Source: Mycobacterium sp. ITM-2016-00317
Lineage (GTDB): Bacteria > Actinomycetota > Actinomycetes > Mycobacteriales > Mycobacteriaceae
Direction: 5' to 3'
Length of the DNA stretch: 64,000 bases
NCBI RefSeq assembly: GCF_002968295.1
Contig: NZ_CP134399.1
Span: forward strand, 5,270,001 to 5,334,000
Shown in pieces: positions 1 through 10,586 of this stretch. The translations under genes and the position numbers were made by a program. The stretch's first letter is position 1, and each line of letters begins with the position of its first letter. The notes below the pieces were generated by a model that saw nothing but the letters and a program-made list of their open reading frames with translations, ran no database searches and was not told the origin of the DNA.

Positions 1-124
1 CTGGGCGGCCACCCGATGGGATCTGGCCGCGGTGTTCCCGTGGTTCGCCGGCGCGGTGGCGGCGGCCTGCCTGGGCGCCGCGCTGGCCGGACTGCGCAGC
101 ATCAGGGCCACCCGCACCGCTTAG
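1..124 (+). CDS. C-terminal end of a membrane protein (5' end outside window)
   Basis: Reading from base 2, an open frame of 40 codons ends at TAG (122-124). It encodes a hydrophobic alanine/glycine/leucine-rich segment that looks like one membrane-spanning helix, followed by a short basic tail rich in Arg, Ser and Thr. That is what the end of a polytopic membrane protein with a cytoplasmic C-terminus would look like. Too little is present to assign a family. Its stop codon lies inside the probable promoter of the next gene, so the two genes are very close. Confidence 0.55.
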   Translation, partial: WAATRWDLAAVFPWFAGAVAAACLGAALAGLRSIRATRTA

Positions 125-127
125 GGT
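122..127 (+). promoter_or_regulatory. Probable -10 element, leaderless start of the downstream hydrolase gene
   Basis: TAGGGT fits the mycobacterial -10 pattern TAnnnT and ends 6 bases before the ATG at 134. No Shine-Dalgarno sequence lies between. This spacing is what a leaderless transcript would have. Inference from spacing only. Confidence 0.4.
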
Positions 128-133
128 GTCGTC

Positions 134-1042
134 ATGCGCCTGAAGGCCGGGCGGCCTGACCTGCAGGCCTACGCCGGGTATTTCGACCTGCCGACCCCGC
201 CACCGTCGTCACCGCTGACGGTGACCTGGGCCGGGGTGGCCACGCTGTTGATCGACGACGGCCGGTCCGCGGTCATGACCGACGGATTCTTCACGCGGCC
301 AAACCTTCTCACGGTCGCCGCGCGGCCGCTGAAACCGTCACCGTCCCGGATCCGGGACGGGCTGACCCGACTGGGCGTGACGCACCTGGACGCCGTCACC
401 CCGGTGCACACCCACTACGACCACGCGATGGACTCGGCGCTGGTCGCCGACCTGACCGGCGCCCGGTTGATCGGCGGCACCTCCGCGGCCCACCTCGGCC
501 ACGGCCTGGACCGCGTCGAGGTCGTCACCCCGGGTGCACCGAGCACGGCGGGCAACTTCGACCTCACGCTCGTCGAGGGCGACCACTGCCCGCCGGACCG
601 CTTCCCGGGCACCATCACCGCACCGATCACCCCGCCGGCCCGGGTCTCGGCTTACCGCTGCGGGGAGGCCTGGTCGACGCTCGTGCACCACCGGCCGTCC
701 GGCATCGGCATCCTCATCGTCGGCAGCGCCGGATTCCGGCCGGGCGCGCTGAGCGGCCACCGCGCCGACGTGGCGTACCTCGGCGTCGGGCAGCTCGGGC
801 TGCAGCCGGAGAGTTACCTCGTCGAGTACTGGACGCAGACCGTCCGCACCGTCGGCGCCCGCCAGGTGGTGCTGATCCACTGGGACGACTTCTTCCGGCC
901 GCTGCACAAGCCGCTGCGGGCCCTGCCGTTCGCCGCCGACGACCTCGACCGGTCGATGCGCGTGCTGTCCCGGCTGGCCGCCGAGGACGGTGTCGGACTG
1001 CACCTGCCCACGCTGTGGCGGCCGGCCGCCCCATGGAACTGA
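134..1042 (+). CDS. Metallo-beta-lactamase-fold hydrolase (Rv3577-like)
   Basis: A 302-residue cytosolic protein with the metallo-beta-lactamase fold. The metal-binding signature HTHYDH lies near residue 93, and a later Gly-Asp-His and a C-terminal His (VLIHWDD) probably supply further ligands. The substrate is not known; members of this broad family hydrolyse lactones, phosphodiesters or thioesters. It is encoded directly before, and overlaps by 10 bases, an ArsB-like transporter gene, the same pairing as Rv3577-Rv3578 in M. tuberculosis as I recall it. The ATG at 134 has no ribosome binding site but sits just after a -10-like hexamer. Family assignment is firm; function is open. Confidence 0.85.
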   Translation: MRLKAGRPDLQAYAGYFDLPTPPPSSPLTVTWAGVATLLIDDGRSAVMTDGFFTRPNLLTVAARPLKPSPSRIRDGLTRLGVTHLDAVTPVHTHYDHAMDSALVADLTGARLIGGTSAAHLGHGLDRVEVVTPGAPSTAGNFDLTLVEGDHCPPDRFPGTITAPITPPARVSAYRCGEAWSTLVHHRPSGIGILIVGSAGFRPGALSGHRADVAYLGVGQLGLQPESYLVEYWTQTVRTVGARQVVLIHWDDFFRPLHKPLRALPFAADDLDRSMRVLSRLAAEDGVGLHLPTLWRPAAPWN

Positions 1043-2274
1043 CAGTCTCCGTCGTCGCGCTGGCCGCGGTGCTCGGTTTCGCGCTGCTGCGCCCGCACCG
1101 GTGGCCCGAGGCCGTCGTCGCGGTGCCTGCCGCGGGCGCCGTCATCGCCGTCGGCGCCCTGTCCTGGGATGAGGCCGTCGCCGAGGTCGGCCGGCTCGCC
1201 CCGGTGGTGGGGTTCCTGGCCGCGGTGCTCGTGCTGGCCCGGATGTGTGACGACCTAGGGTTGTTCCACGCCGCCGGCGTGCTGATGGCCCGGGCCACCT
1301 CCGGCGGCCAGAACCGGTTGCTGGCCTCGGTTTTCGGGATCGCCGCCGGCGTCACCGCGGTGCTGAGCCTGGACGCCACCGTCGTATTGCTGACCCCTGT
1401 CGTGCTGGCCACCGCACGCACGCTCGCAGTCCCGGCGCGGCCACACGCGTACGCCACCGCACACCTGGCCAACACCGCCTCGCTGCTGCTGCCGGTGTCG
1501 AACCTGACCAACCTGCTGGCCTTCAGCGCTGCCGGGCTGTCGTTCCTGCATTTCGCCGCGGCCATGTCGCTGCCCTGGATAGCGGCAATACTGGTCGAAT
1601 TCCTGTTGCTGCGTTGGGTTTTCGCGAAGGATCTGGCGATCCCGCCGCAACGCGAGGTGTCCACCGAACCGATCGAGGTACCTGCCTTCGCGCTGGTGGT
1701 GGTGGGCCTGACGCTGGCCGGGTTCGCCGTCACCTCCCTGCTGGGCCTGTCGCCGGCATGGGCGGCACTGGCCGGAGCGCTGGTGCTGGGCGCGCGGGCG
1801 CTGGGTACCGGCCGCACCACGGTCACCGCGATCGCCAAGGCGGTCGACGTGCCGTTCCTGGCCTTCGTGCTGTGCCTCGGCGTCGTGGTCGACGCGGCGA
1901 TGCGCAGCGGACTGGAACCTGCCATGCACCGGCTGATCCCCGACGGTCAGGGCCTGTGGGCACTGCTGGCGATCGCCGCGGTCGCGGCCGTGCTGTCCAA
2001 CCTGGTCAACAACCTGCCCGCGGTGCTGGTGCTGCTGCCGCTGGTGAGCGCAGCCGGCCCCGCCCCGGTGCTGGCGGTGCTGATCGGGGTGAACATCGGG
2101 CCCAACCTGACGTACGTCGGGTCCCTGGCGAACCTGTTGTGGCGCAGCGTCGTCCGGCGGGACATGAAAGCCGGGTTCGGGGAGTTCAGCCGGGTGGGCC
2201 TGTGCACCACCCCGCTCGTGCTGGTCGCGGCGGTGCTGGGGCTGTGGACCTGGATCCAGCTGGTGGGGCTCTAG
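1033..2274 (+). CDS. ArsB/NhaD-type ion permease (ArsB2-like)
   Basis: A 413-residue integral membrane protein with about ten hydrophobic segments, of the ion transporter superfamily that holds arsenite pump ArsB and the SLC13 permeases. Two internally related halves are visible, each with a short polar re-entrant motif (NLTN in the first half, NLVNNLP in the second), typical of this superfamily. Homologues are called ArsB2, but there is no arsR, arsC or other arsenic gene nearby, so the transported ion cannot be deduced. I chose ATG 1033; GTG 1015, six codons earlier, is possible. The stop shares the palindrome CTAG (2271-2274) with the stop of convergent rlmB. Confidence 0.85.
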   Translation: MELTVSVVALAAVLGFALLRPHRWPEAVVAVPAAGAVIAVGALSWDEAVAEVGRLAPVVGFLAAVLVLARMCDDLGLFHAAGVLMARATSGGQNRLLASVFGIAAGVTAVLSLDATVVLLTPVVLATARTLAVPARPHAYATAHLANTASLLLPVSNLTNLLAFSAAGLSFLHFAAAMSLPWIAAILVEFLLLRWVFAKDLAIPPQREVSTEPIEVPAFALVVVGLTLAGFAVTSLLGLSPAWAALAGALVLGARALGTGRTTVTAIAKAVDVPFLAFVLCLGVVVDAAMRSGLEPAMHRLIPDGQGLWALLAIAAVAAVLSNLVNNLPAVLVLLPLVSAAGPAPVLAVLIGVNIGPNLTYVGSLANLLWRSVVRRDMKAGFGEFSRVGLCTTPLVLVAAVLGLWTWIQLVGL

Positions 2275-3215
2275 TTCAGGCGGCGCTGCCGGGCGATCTC
2301 GGCGAGCACGACCCCGGCTGCCACCGAGGCGTTCAGCGACTCGGTGGGGCCCGCCATCGGGATGGACACGATGCGATCGCAGTTCTCCCGCACCAGGCGC
2401 GACAGGCCCTTGCCCTCCGAACCGACCACGACGATCGTCGGACTCAACCCGTCGATCTCGTCGATCGTGGTGTCACCGTCGGCGTCGAGTCCGACGACCT
2501 GCAGTCCCGCGTCGGCGTACTGCTTCAGCGTGCGGTTGAGGTTGGTCGCCCGCGCCACCGGCGTCCTGGCTGCCGCACCCGCGCTGGTCCGCCATGCGAC
2601 CGCGGTGACAGATGCCGACCTGCGCTGTGGCAGCACGACGCCATGGCCGCCGAATGCGGAGACCGAACGGACGATCGCACCGAGGTTGCGCGGATCGGAG
2701 ATGTTGTCGAGTGCGACCAGAAGTGCCGGCGCCGCATCGGATTTCGCGTCGCGAAGCAGATCGTCGGGGTGCGCGTAGCTGTAGGGCGGCACCTGCAGTG
2801 CGATGCCCTGATGCAGGCCGTTGGCCGCGATCCGGTCCAGATCGTGGCGGGGCACCTCCAGGATCGAGATGCCTCTGTCGGCGGCCATCTGCACCGACTC
2901 GGTGAGACGCTCGTCGGAGTCGGTGCCCAGCGCCACGTACAGCGCCGTGGCGGGGACCCCGGCGCGCAGGCATTCCACCACCGGGTTACGCCCGAGGACG
3001 ATCTCGGTGTCGTCCGTCTTCTTGTGCCTGCCCTGCGCCTGGCGCGCCGCCTTGGCGGCGCGCTTGCCCGCGGGGTGATGCGGCCGCTCATGCGCAGGCG
3101 GCGTCGCGCCGCGGCCTTCCAGACCGCGCCGCCGGACCCCGCCGGACCCGACCGTCGGCCCCTTCTTGGTTCCGGCCTTGCGCACCGCACCGCGACGCTG
3201 TGAATTACCCGCCAT
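2271..3215 (-). CDS. rlmB: 23S rRNA 2'-O-ribose guanosine methyltransferase, TrmH/RlmB family
   Basis: A SpoU/TrmH-family (SPOUT) RNA methyltransferase of 314 residues. A very basic N-terminal extension of about 75 residues precedes the substrate-binding domain (starting VLGRNPVVE) and the knotted catalytic domain. All three SPOUT motifs are present: N-x3-[16 protein letters not shown] and ESLNASVAA, the last forming the S-adenosylmethionine knot. The family usually methylates a 23S rRNA guanosine (G2251 in E. coli); the exact target here is inferred. The ATG at 3215 overlaps the TAA of cysS by one base (TAATG), so the two are translationally coupled. The stop overlaps the convergent transporter stop. 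Confidence 0.92.
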   Translation of the reverse strand: MAGNSQRRGAVRKAGTKKGPTVGSGGVRRRGLEGRGATPPAHERPHHPAGKRAAKAARQAQGRHKKTDDTEIVLGRNPVVECLRAGVPATALYVALGTDSDERLTESVQMAADRGISILEVPRHDLDRIAANGLHQGIALQVPPYSYAHPDDLLRDAKSDAAPALLVALDNISDPRNLGAIVRSVSAFGGHGVVLPQRRSASVTAVAWRTSAGAAARTPVARATNLNRTLKQYADAGLQVVGLDADGDTTIDEIDGLSPTIVVVGSEGKGLSRLVRENCDRIVSIPMAGPTESLNASVAAGVVLAEIARQRRLN

Positions 3216-4630
3216 TACTTGTCCGTCCCGTCCAGAAGTGACCATTGGGGACCGTCGGCGGTGTCGGTCACCTCGATACCCGCCGCCTTGAGGCGGTCGC
3301 GGATGGCATCGGCCTCGGCCCAGTCCCGGCAGGCCCTGGCCTCCTCGCGGCGGCGCACCTCGGCCCGCACGAGCACGTCGACCGCCGCGAGCGCCGCCGA
3401 AGTCTCGTCGCGCGACTCCCAGCGCTCGTCGAGCGGATCGGCACCCAGGATGCCCATCATCGCCCGGATCGACATCGCGTGCGCCAGCGCGGTGTCGTGG
3501 TCACCCGCGTCCAGTGCCCGGTTGCCCTCGGCCCGCACGGCGTGCACCTCGGCCAGCGCCATCGGCACGGCGAGGTCGTCGTCGAGTGCGGCGCCGAACT
3601 TCGGAGTCCACTGACCGGGCACCACCGCACCCACCCGGTTGCGTACCCGGTGCAGGAAGTCCTCGATGCCGGTGTAGGCCTTCGCCGCGTCCTGCAGTGC
3701 CGTCTCGGAGAACTCCAGCATGGACCGGTAATGCGCACTACCCAGGTAGTAGCGCAGCTCTGCAGCCCGAACCCGTTGCAGCACAGCAGGTATCGCGAGC
3801 ACGTTGCCCAGCGACTTGCTCATCTTCTCGCCGCCCATGGTGACCCAGCCGTTGTGCATCCAGAACCGGGCGAACCCGTCACCGGCCGCCTCGGCCTGGG
3901 CCATCTCGTTCTCGTGGTGCGGGAAGACCAGATCCATGCCGCCGGCATGGATGTCGAACTCGGGGCCGAGGTAGGTCTCGCACATCGCGACACACTCGGT
4001 GTGCCATCCCGGGCGTCCCCGTCCCCACGGCGTCGGCCACGACGGTTCTCCCGGCTTGGCGCCCTTCCACAGCGTGAAGTCGCGCTGGTCCCGCTTGCCG
4101 GTGGCCACACCCTCGCCCTGATGGACGTCGTCGATCCTGTGGCCGGACAGCTTGCCGTACTCGGACAGCGTCGAGACGTCGAAGTAGACGTCCCCACCCC
4201 CGGCGTAGGCATGCCCACGCTCGATGAGCCGCTCGATCAGCTCGACCATCTGCGTGATGTGCCCGGTCGCACGCGGCTCTGCCGACGGCGGCAGCACGCC
4301 CAGCGCGTCGTAGGCCGCGGTGAACGCCCGCTCATAGGTGGCCGCCCACTCCCACCACGGACGTCCCGCGTCGGCGGCCTTGTTCAGGATCTTGTCGTCG
4401 ATGTCGGTGACGTTGCGGATGAACGCCACGTCGAAGCCCTTGGCGGTCAGCCAGCGCCGCAGCACGTCGAACGCGACGCCGCTGCGGACGTGCCCGATGT
4501 GGGGCAGACCCTGCACCGTCGCGCCGCACAGGTAGATGGACACGTGGCCGGGCCGCAGTGGCGCGAAATCGCGCACACCGCCAGACAAAGTGTCATAGAG
4601 CCGCATGACAGCTGCGGGGCTTTCGGTCAC
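3215..4630 (-). CDS. cysS: Cysteinyl-tRNA synthetase
   Basis: Class I aminoacyl-tRNA synthetase of 471 residues that charges tRNA-Cys. The HIGH signature (HIGHVRSG) and the KMSKS loop ([11 protein letters not shown]) are both intact. The zinc ligands expected in CysRS are visible: Cys in LCGAT, Cys in HTECVA, and the HHENE segment. The length is normal for a true CysRS and the C-terminal anticodon-binding region is present, which separates it from the shorter mycothiol enzyme MshC. I chose GTG 4630; ATG 4606 would remove eight residues. It sits between ispF and rlmB in one minus-strand operon starting at carD. Confidence 0.93.
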   Translation of the reverse strand: MTESPAAVMRLYDTLSGGVRDFAPLRPGHVSIYLCGATVQGLPHIGHVRSGVAFDVLRRWLTAKGFDVAFIRNVTDIDDKILNKAADAGRPWWEWAATYERAFTAAYDALGVLPPSAEPRATGHITQMVELIERLIERGHAYAGGGDVYFDVSTLSEYGKLSGHRIDDVHQGEGVATGKRDQRDFTLWKGAKPGEPSWPTPWGRGRPGWHTECVAMCETYLGPEFDIHAGGMDLVFPHHENEMAQAEAAGDGFARFWMHNGWVTMGGEKMSKSLGNVLAIPAVLQRVRAAELRYYLGSAHYRSMLEFSETALQDAAKAYTGIEDFLHRVRNRVGAVVPGQWTPKFGAALDDDLAVPMALAEVHAVRAEGNRALDAGDHDTALAHAMSIRAMMGILGADPLDERWESRDETSAALAAVDVLVRAEVRRREEARACRDWAEADAIRDRLKAAGIEVTDTADGPQWSLLDGTDK

Positions 4631-4653
4631 GACGGGCCAGCTTACCGGCCCGA

Positions 4654-5166
4654 TCAGCCAGAACCCTCATCGCCGTTCACGGAGCGCTCGTCGGTAAGCA
4701 CCAGGGCCGTCGCGATCGCGGCCAGTCCCTCGCCGCGCCCGGTCAGACCGAGACCGTCGGTCGTGGTCGCTGATACCGACACCGGGGCGCCGAGCAACTC
4801 GGACAGCACGGCCTGCGCCTCCGCGCGTCGTGGGCCGACCTTGGGCCGGTTCCCGATCACCTGCACGGCGGCATTACCCACCCGCAGACCGTTCGAGAGC
4901 AGCAGGGAATTCACGTGGCGCAGCATTTCGGCACCGCTGACGCCCCGCCATTGCGGCAGGCCGGTGCCGAACACCTCGCCGATGTCGCCCATGCCCGCTG
5001 CCGACAACAACGCGTCGCAGAGGGCATGGGCGGCCACGTCGCCGTCCGAGTGGCCGGCGCAGCCGTCTGCGTCATCGAACTGCAGACACAGCAACCAGCA
5101 CGGACGACCGGCTTCGATGGGATGTACGTCGGTACCGAGCCCGACGCGGAAACCCGGCAGTGTCAC
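4654..5166 (-). CDS. ispF: 2-C-methyl-D-erythritol 2,4-cyclodiphosphate synthase
   Basis: Converts CDP-methylerythritol 2-phosphate to the cyclic diphosphate in the non-mevalonate isoprenoid pathway. The 170-residue protein shows the zinc-binding signature TDVHP and the [10 protein letters not shown] loop, plus the conserved TTTDGLG(L)TGRGEG C-terminal segment that contacts cytidine. The GTG start at 5166 lies 21 bases after the carD stop and is in frame with it. In other mycobacteria as I recall them, ispD lies between carD and ispF; here it is absent and only a four-codon start-stop string remains. Confidence 0.93.
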   Translation of the reverse strand: MTLPGFRVGLGTDVHPIEAGRPCWLLCLQFDDADGCAGHSDGDVAAHALCDALLSAAGMGDIGEVFGTGLPQWRGVSGAEMLRHVNSLLLSNGLRVGNAAVQVIGNRPKVGPRRAEAQAVLSELLGAPVSVSATTTDGLGLTGRGEGLAAIATALVLTDERSVNGDEGSG

Positions 5167-5187
5167 AGCCGCATCGAGAAGTTGCGG

Positions 5188-5936
<749 letters not shown>

Positions 5937-6521
5937 GTGAACCCCTTCAATCGGCGCTCTTCTGTCCTCGCCGCGCTGGCGACTTGCGGCGTCGCCGCGT
6001 CCGTCGTGCTCAGCGGCTGCAGCGCCGGGCAGGTGTCCCAGACGGCGACCCAGGAGCCGGCGGTCAACGGCACCAGCGGCAACATCGGGAACATCGCGCT
6101 GCGCAACGTCCACCTGCGTGCCGAGCAAACAACCGACTACGTGCAGCCCGGCACCGAGGTCGAGTTGCTGTTCGTCGCGGCGAACAACTCCCCCGACGTC
6201 GCCGACAAGCTGGTGTCGATCACCTCCGACATCGGCGAGGTGACGCTGACCGGTGGCGGCGACCTCCCGGTGAACGGCTCCCTGTTGGTCGGCGCCCCTG
6301 ACGGCCAGATCTCGGCGCTGGAGAGCGTCGAACCGACCGACGCCGCCGAGGCGAGCGTCGACCTCAGCAAGCCGATCACCAACGGGCTGACCTACGACTT
6401 CACGTTCACCTTCGAGAAAGCCGGTCAGACCACGGTCCCGGTGCCGATCTCGGCCGGCGAGACCCCGCGCCGCGAAGAGGCGGGCAGCTCGGCCGGCCAC
6501 GGTGGCGGCGGCGGGCACTAG
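5937..6521 (+). CDS. lpqE: Conserved lipoprotein LpqE
   Basis: A secreted lipoprotein of 194 residues. The signal peptide has a basic start (NPFNRRSS), a hydrophobic core and the lipobox LSGC, so Cys near residue 26 should be lipidated and anchor it to the outer face of the plasma membrane. The rest is a predicted all-beta domain related to copper-chaperone-like folds, with a His/Gly-rich C-terminus (GHGGGGGH) that could bind metal; that last point is inference. GTG 5937 was chosen over the upstream ATG at 5892 because a perfect AGGAGG lies at 5925-5930, six bases before it. Confidence 0.88.
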   Translation: MNPFNRRSSVLAALATCGVAASVVLSGCSAGQVSQTATQEPAVNGTSGNIGNIALRNVHLRAEQTTDYVQPGTEVELLFVAANNSPDVADKLVSITSDIGEVTLTGGGDLPVNGSLLVGAPDGQISALESVEPTDAAEASVDLSKPITNGLTYDFTFTFEKAGQTTVPVPISAGETPRREEAGSSAGHGGGGGH

Positions 6522-6571
6522 CCCGTCACGACACGTTCGCGCGCCGTCGGCGTTCTGTCGGTGCAGGCGGT

Positions 6572-6577
6572 TACGGT
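6572..6577 (+). promoter_or_regulatory. Probable -10 element, leaderless radA transcript
   Basis: TACGGT fits TAnnnT and ends 6 bases before the GTG start of radA at 6584. There is no Shine-Dalgarno sequence in the gap, so translation from a leaderless mRNA is likely. Confidence 0.42.
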
Positions 6578-6583
6578 CAGCGC

Positions 6584-7972
6584 GTGGCCCGGACAAATTC
6601 GAAAGTACGTTCGCAATACCGTTGTTCCGAGTGCCATCACGTCACCCCCAAATGGGTGGGCCGATGCCCGGAATGCGGCACCTGGGGCACGGTCAACGAG
6701 GTGGCGCTCAGCGCGGTCGGCGGTTCTGCGTCCCGGCGTGCGGTAGCTCCGGCCTCCCCGGCCGTGCCGATCAGCTCGATCGACCCGGGCGCCACCCGGC
6801 ATTTCCACACCGGAATCAGCGAACTCGACCGGGTGCTGGGCGGCGGCGTGGTCCCCGGCTCGGTGACCCTGCTCGCCGGCGACCCCGGGGTCGGCAAGTC
6901 GACCCTGCTGCTGGAGGTCGCCCATCGCTGGGCCTCGACCGGCCGCCGGGCGCTGTATCTGTCGGGTGAGGAGTCCGCCGGGCAGATCAGGTTGCGCGCC
7001 GAGCGCACCGGCTGCACCCACGACGAGGTCTACCTGGCCGCCGAGTCCGACCTGCAGACCGCGCTCGGCCACATCGACGTCGTGCAGCCCAGCCTCGTGG
7101 TCGTCGACTCCGTGCAGACGATGTCGACCACCGAGGCCGACGGCGTGACCGGCGGGGTCACCCAGGTCCGCGCCGTCACCACCGCGCTGACCATGACGGC
7201 CAAGACCACCGGGGTGGCCATGCTGCTCGTCGGGCACGTCACCAAGGACGGCGCAATCGCCGGTCCGCGCTCACTGGAACACCTGGTCGACGTCGTCCTG
7301 CACTTCGAGGGCGACCGCTCATCGGCGCTGCGGATGGTGCGTGGCGTCAAGAACCGGTTCGGCGCCGCCGACGAGGTTGGCTGTTTCCTGTTGCACGACA
7401 ACGGGATCGAGTGCGTGTCCGACCCGTCCGGATTGTTCCTCGACCAGCGGCCCAAGCCGGTCTCGGGTACCGCGGTCACCGTCACCCTCGACGGCAAGCG
7501 CCCGATGATCGGCGAGGTGCAGGCGCTCATCGGCGCGCCGGCCAGCGGCAGCCCCCGCCGCGCCGTTAGCGGCATCGACTCCTCCCGCGCGGCGATGATC
7601 ACCGCGGTGCTGGAGAAGCGCGCGCGGCTGCCGGTCGGCACGAACGACATCTACCTGTCCACCGTCGGCGGCATGCGGCTGACGGATTCGTCCTCGGACC
7701 TGGCCGTGGCCCTGTCCATCGCGTCGGCCTACACCGATCTGGCGCTGCCCACCACCGCGATCGCGATCGGCGAGGTCGGTCTGGCCGGGGATCTGCGCCG
7801 GGTCACCGGCATGGAACGCAGGCTGGCCGAGGCGGCCCGGCTCGGTTTCACCTGCGCAGTCGTCCCGTCCGGGGTGGCGTCGGCACCGCCCGGGCTGCAG
7901 GTGTTGTCGGCCGACAACATCACCTCGGCGTTGCAGGTGTTACGGCGGATCAGCCAGAATGGCGCGAACTGA
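6584..7972 (+). CDS. radA: DNA repair protein RadA/Sms
   Basis: A 462-residue RecA-related ATPase that promotes branch migration of recombination intermediates. The domains appear in the usual order: an N-terminal four-cysteine zinc finger (CSEC...CPEC), a RecA-like ATPase with Walker [10 protein letters not shown] near residue 105, the RadA-specific KNRFG motif, and a C-terminal Lon-protease-like domain that lacks a catalytic Ser/Lys pair. The frame is intact. It is followed 41 bases later by disA on the same strand; the radA-disA pair is conserved in Gram-positive bacteria and links recombination intermediates with c-di-AMP signalling. Confidence 0.95.
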   Translation: MARTNSKVRSQYRCSECHHVTPKWVGRCPECGTWGTVNEVALSAVGGSASRRAVAPASPAVPISSIDPGATRHFHTGISELDRVLGGGVVPGSVTLLAGDPGVGKSTLLLEVAHRWASTGRRALYLSGEESAGQIRLRAERTGCTHDEVYLAAESDLQTALGHIDVVQPSLVVVDSVQTMSTTEADGVTGGVTQVRAVTTALTMTAKTTGVAMLLVGHVTKDGAIAGPRSLEHLVDVVLHFEGDRSSALRMVRGVKNRFGAADEVGCFLLHDNGIECVSDPSGLFLDQRPKPVSGTAVTVTLDGKRPMIGEVQALIGAPASGSPRRAVSGIDSSRAAMITAVLEKRARLPVGTNDIYLSTVGGMRLTDSSSDLAVALSIASAYTDLALPTTAIAIGEVGLAGDLRRVTGMERRLAEAARLGFTCAVVPSGVASAPPGLQVLSADNITSALQVLRRISQNGAN

Positions 7973-8013
7973 CAGCTCAGCGCGGACGTGGAGACCGCAG
8001 ACGTGGAGAAGGT

Positions 8014-9135
8014 GTGGCCGTGAAGTCGACGACAGCCAGGGCTGCGCGCACGGTCGTGCCGCTGGCGCGCCCGACGCTGCGCGAGACGCTCGCCCGGCTG
8101 GCTCCCGGGACGCCGCTGCGCGACGGCCTTGAGCGCATCCTGCGCGGCCGCACCGGCGCACTGATCGTCATCGGCTACGACGACAGCGTCGAGGCGATCT
8201 GCGACGGCGGGTTCTCGCTGGACGTCCGCTACGCGCCGACGCGGCTGCGCGAGCTGTCGAAGATGGACGGCGCAGTGGTGCTGTCCAGCGACGGCAGCCG
8301 CATCCTGCGGGCGAACGTGCAGCTGGTGCCTGACCCGTCGATCCCCACCGAGGAGTCCGGCACCAGGCACCGGTCGGCCGAGCGGACCGCGATCCAGACC
8401 GGCTACCCGGTGATCTCGGTGAGCCACTCGATGAGCATCGTGACCGTGTATGTCGCCGGCGAGCGCCACGTGGTGCCCGAGTCGGCGACGATCCTGTCCC
8501 GGGCCAACCAGACCATCGACACCCTGGAGCGCTACAAGACCAGGCTCGACGAGGTCAGCAGGCAGCTGTCGACGGCCGAGATCGAGGACTTCGTGACGCT
8601 GCGCGACGTGATGACCGTGGTGCAGCGGCTGGAGATGGTCCGCCGCATCAGCCTGGAGATCGACTCCGACGTCGTCGAGCTCGGCACCGACGGACGCCAA
8701 CTCAAGCTGCAGCTCGACGAACTCGTCGGCGACAACGACACCGACCGCGAGCTGATCGTGCGCGACTACCACGCCAACCCCGACCCGCCCACCGCCGCAC
8801 AGGTGACCGCGACGCTGGAAGAGCTCGACGGGCTGTCGGACGGCGAGCTGCTGGACTTCACCACGCTGGCCCGGGTGTTCGGCTATCCGTCGACCGCCGA
8901 AGCGCAGGACTCGGCGATGAGCTCACGCGGCTACCGGGCGATGGCCGGTATCCCCCGGCTGCAGTTCGCCCACGTCGACCTGCTGGTGCGCAACTTCGGG
9001 TCCCTGCAGGGCCTGCTGGCCGCGAGCGCCAGCGACCTGCAGTCGGTCGACGGCATCGGCTCGATGTGGGCGCGCCACATCAGGGAGGGCTTGTCCCAGC
9101 TGGCCGAGTCGACGATCGCCGACCGGCTGGCCTGA
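8014..9135 (+). CDS. disA: DNA integrity scanning protein DisA, diadenylate cyclase
   Basis: Makes c-di-AMP from two ATP and pauses when bound to branched DNA. The N-terminal DAC domain holds both signature motifs: DGA (in KMDGAVVLS) and RHR (in GTRHRSAER). A helical spine follows, then a C-terminal helix-hairpin-helix DNA-binding domain ending near [11 protein letters not shown]. The length of 373 residues is typical. GTG 8014 is used here; GTG 8020, two codons later, has the better-spaced ribosome binding site (GGAGAAGG at 8005-8012). Its TGA is one base away from the stop of the convergent gene. Confidence 0.95.
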   Translation: MAVKSTTARAARTVVPLARPTLRETLARLAPGTPLRDGLERILRGRTGALIVIGYDDSVEAICDGGFSLDVRYAPTRLRELSKMDGAVVLSSDGSRILRANVQLVPDPSIPTEESGTRHRSAERTAIQTGYPVISVSHSMSIVTVYVAGERHVVPESATILSRANQTIDTLERYKTRLDEVSRQLSTAEIEDFVTLRDVMTVVQRLEMVRRISLEIDSDVVELGTDGRQLKLQLDELVGDNDTDRELIVRDYHANPDPPTAAQVTATLEELDGLSDGELLDFTTLARVFGYPSTAEAQDSAMSSRGYRAMAGIPRLQFAHVDLLVRNFGSLQGLLAASASDLQSVDGIGSMWARHIREGLSQLAESTIADRLA

Positions 9136-9136
9136 C

Positions 9137-9985
9137 TCAGCCGATGGGTCCGGGCGGCTGCCCGGGTCCCTGCGGCGGAAGGCCGCCTGGGTTGGCCGCG
9201 GGCTGGGCAAGGATGAACGGCACCGTCGCCGATCTCAGATTCCCCAGCTGTACCACCAGGTTGTAGGTTCCCGGCCCGATCGGCTGGCGCGGCAGCGGGC
9301 AGTTCGGTGCCGATCCCATGCCGGTCCAGGTCACCTCGGTGGTCACCTGCTCGCCCGGCTGGAAGGTCTTGATCAGCGTCTCGTTGGAGGGCGCGCAGTC
9401 CAGGTTCGACCACAGTCGCTGGTTGTCCAGGGAGTACACGTAGGCCGCGAGCACCGCGGCGCCCACGTCGCGCTGGCACGCGACCAGGCCGATGTTGGTG
9501 ACCACCATGGTGAACTTCGGCTGATCGCCGACCACGTACTGGGGCTGGTTGGTGATGCCCTTGACTGCGAGCGTGGAATCCGGGCAGTCGTCGCCCTCTT
9601 TGAGGATCGGCGGCGGCACCACCGCGGCCGTCGGCGTGGGAGTCGGAGGCGGCGCATCCTGCGCAGGCGGCTGGATCGGCGACTTGACGGCGGGATCCTC
9701 GCCGGGCAGCGGCTGCGGGGCGGCATCGGCCGACTCCGATGTCGACTCGTTGGCGGTCGGCTGTTCGGTGCTCGTGCTGTTCAACACGACGACGGAGACC
9801 ACGGCCGCGACAATGCCGATGACCAGCGCGGCAATGCCGAGCGCGAGCGCCCTGCGACGCCAGTAAATCTGCCTGGGCAGCGGCCCATGTGGTTCTAGAT
9901 CCAGCACGAGATCACGGTAAGGCCAGGTCACGCCGCGTTGTCCGACGCTGCCCGGCGTGTCGCCCTCAGGCTTCGCCGATGTCAC
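9137..9985 (-). CDS. Membrane-anchored hypothetical protein (Rv3587c-like)
   Basis: A 282-residue protein with a short cytoplasmic N-terminus, one membrane helix at about residues 48-70 (after IYWRRRALAL), a Pro/Thr/Ser-rich linker of about 65 residues, and a C-terminal extracellular beta-rich domain with four cysteines that may form disulfides. This single-anchor design suggests an envelope protein, but no catalytic motif is visible and I do not recognise a function. GTG 9985 lies inside the canB tail; GTG 9931, just before TWPYRDL, is an equally good start. It probably shares a transcript with canB. Confidence 0.75.
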   Translation of the reverse strand: MTSAKPEGDTPGSVGQRGVTWPYRDLVLDLEPHGPLPRQIYWRRRALALGIAALVIGIVAAVVSVVVLNSTSTEQPTANESTSESADAAPQPLPGEDPAVKSPIQPPAQDAPPPTPTPTAAVVPPPILKEGDDCPDSTLAVKGITNQPQYVVGDQPKFTMVVTNIGLVACQRDVGAAVLAAYVYSLDNQRLWSNLDCAPSNETLIKTFQPGEQVTTEVTWTGMGSAPNCPLPRQPIGPGTYNLVVQLGNLRSATVPFILAQPAANPGGLPPQGPGQPPGPIG

Positions 9986-10586
9986 CGATATGGTCGCGCA
10001 ATACCACCTGGCCGTCGGCCAGGTGGTAGGTCACGCCGGCAATCGCCAGCGCCCCGCTGTCCACCGCGTCGTGGATCGCCTTCGACCGGCTCAGCAACTG
10101 CTTACCGGTCTCGGTCACGTGCCGTGCCTCGAACTCGTCGATCCGGTGCAGACCGTCGCGGCGGGCCGCCAGGATCGACGGCATGACCCGCTCGACCACG
10201 TCCCGCACATAGCCGCCCGGGACGTCGCCGTCGTCGAGCGCTCCCAGCGCCGCCTTGACCGCCCCGCAGCTGTCGTGCCCGAGCACCACGATCAGCGGCA
10301 CATTCAGTACCGTGACGGCGTACTCGATCGAGCCCAGTACCGCCGAGTCGATCACGTGGCCGGCGGTGCGCACCACGAACATGTCGCCCAGGCCCTGATC
10401 GAACAGGATCTCGGCGGCGACCCGGCTGTCACCGCAACCGAAGACCACCGCGGTCGGTTTCTGCGCCGACGTGAGGCTGGCACGGTGTTCGATGCTCTGG
10501 CTGGGATGTTGCGCCTTCCCGGCCACGAAGCGCTCGTTACCCTCTTTGAGTGCTTTCCATGCGGTCAATGGGCTCGAGTTAGGCAT
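9966..10586 (-). CDS. canB: Beta-class carbonic anhydrase
   Basis: Interconverts carbon dioxide and bicarbonate. The 206-residue protein has the beta-class zinc ligands: Cys in GCGDSR (with the Asp-Arg catalytic dyad) and the His and Cys in HDSCGA. The ATG at 10586 was selected because residues after it (PNSSPLTAWKALKEGN) match the normal start of this family, and the upstream extension is not protein-like. The ATG shares the palindrome CATG (10584-10587) with the start of divergent mutY. The 3' end overlaps the start of the next minus-strand gene. Confidence 0.93.
   Translation of the reverse strand: MPNSSPLTAWKALKEGNERFVAGKAQHPSQSIEHRASLTSAQKPTAVVFGCGDSRVAAEILFDQGLGDMFVVRTAGHVIDSAVLGSIEYAVTVLNVPLIVVLGHDSCGAVKAALGALDDGDVPGGYVRDVVERVMPSILAARRDGLHRIDEFEARHVTETGKQLLSRSKAIHDAVDSGALAIAGVTYHLADGQVVLRDHIGDIGEA

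Noticed and set aside
1033..2274. An arsenic resistance operon
   Set aside because: Only an ArsB-like permease is present; no arsR, arsC or acr3 gene is nearby, so the transported ion is unknown.
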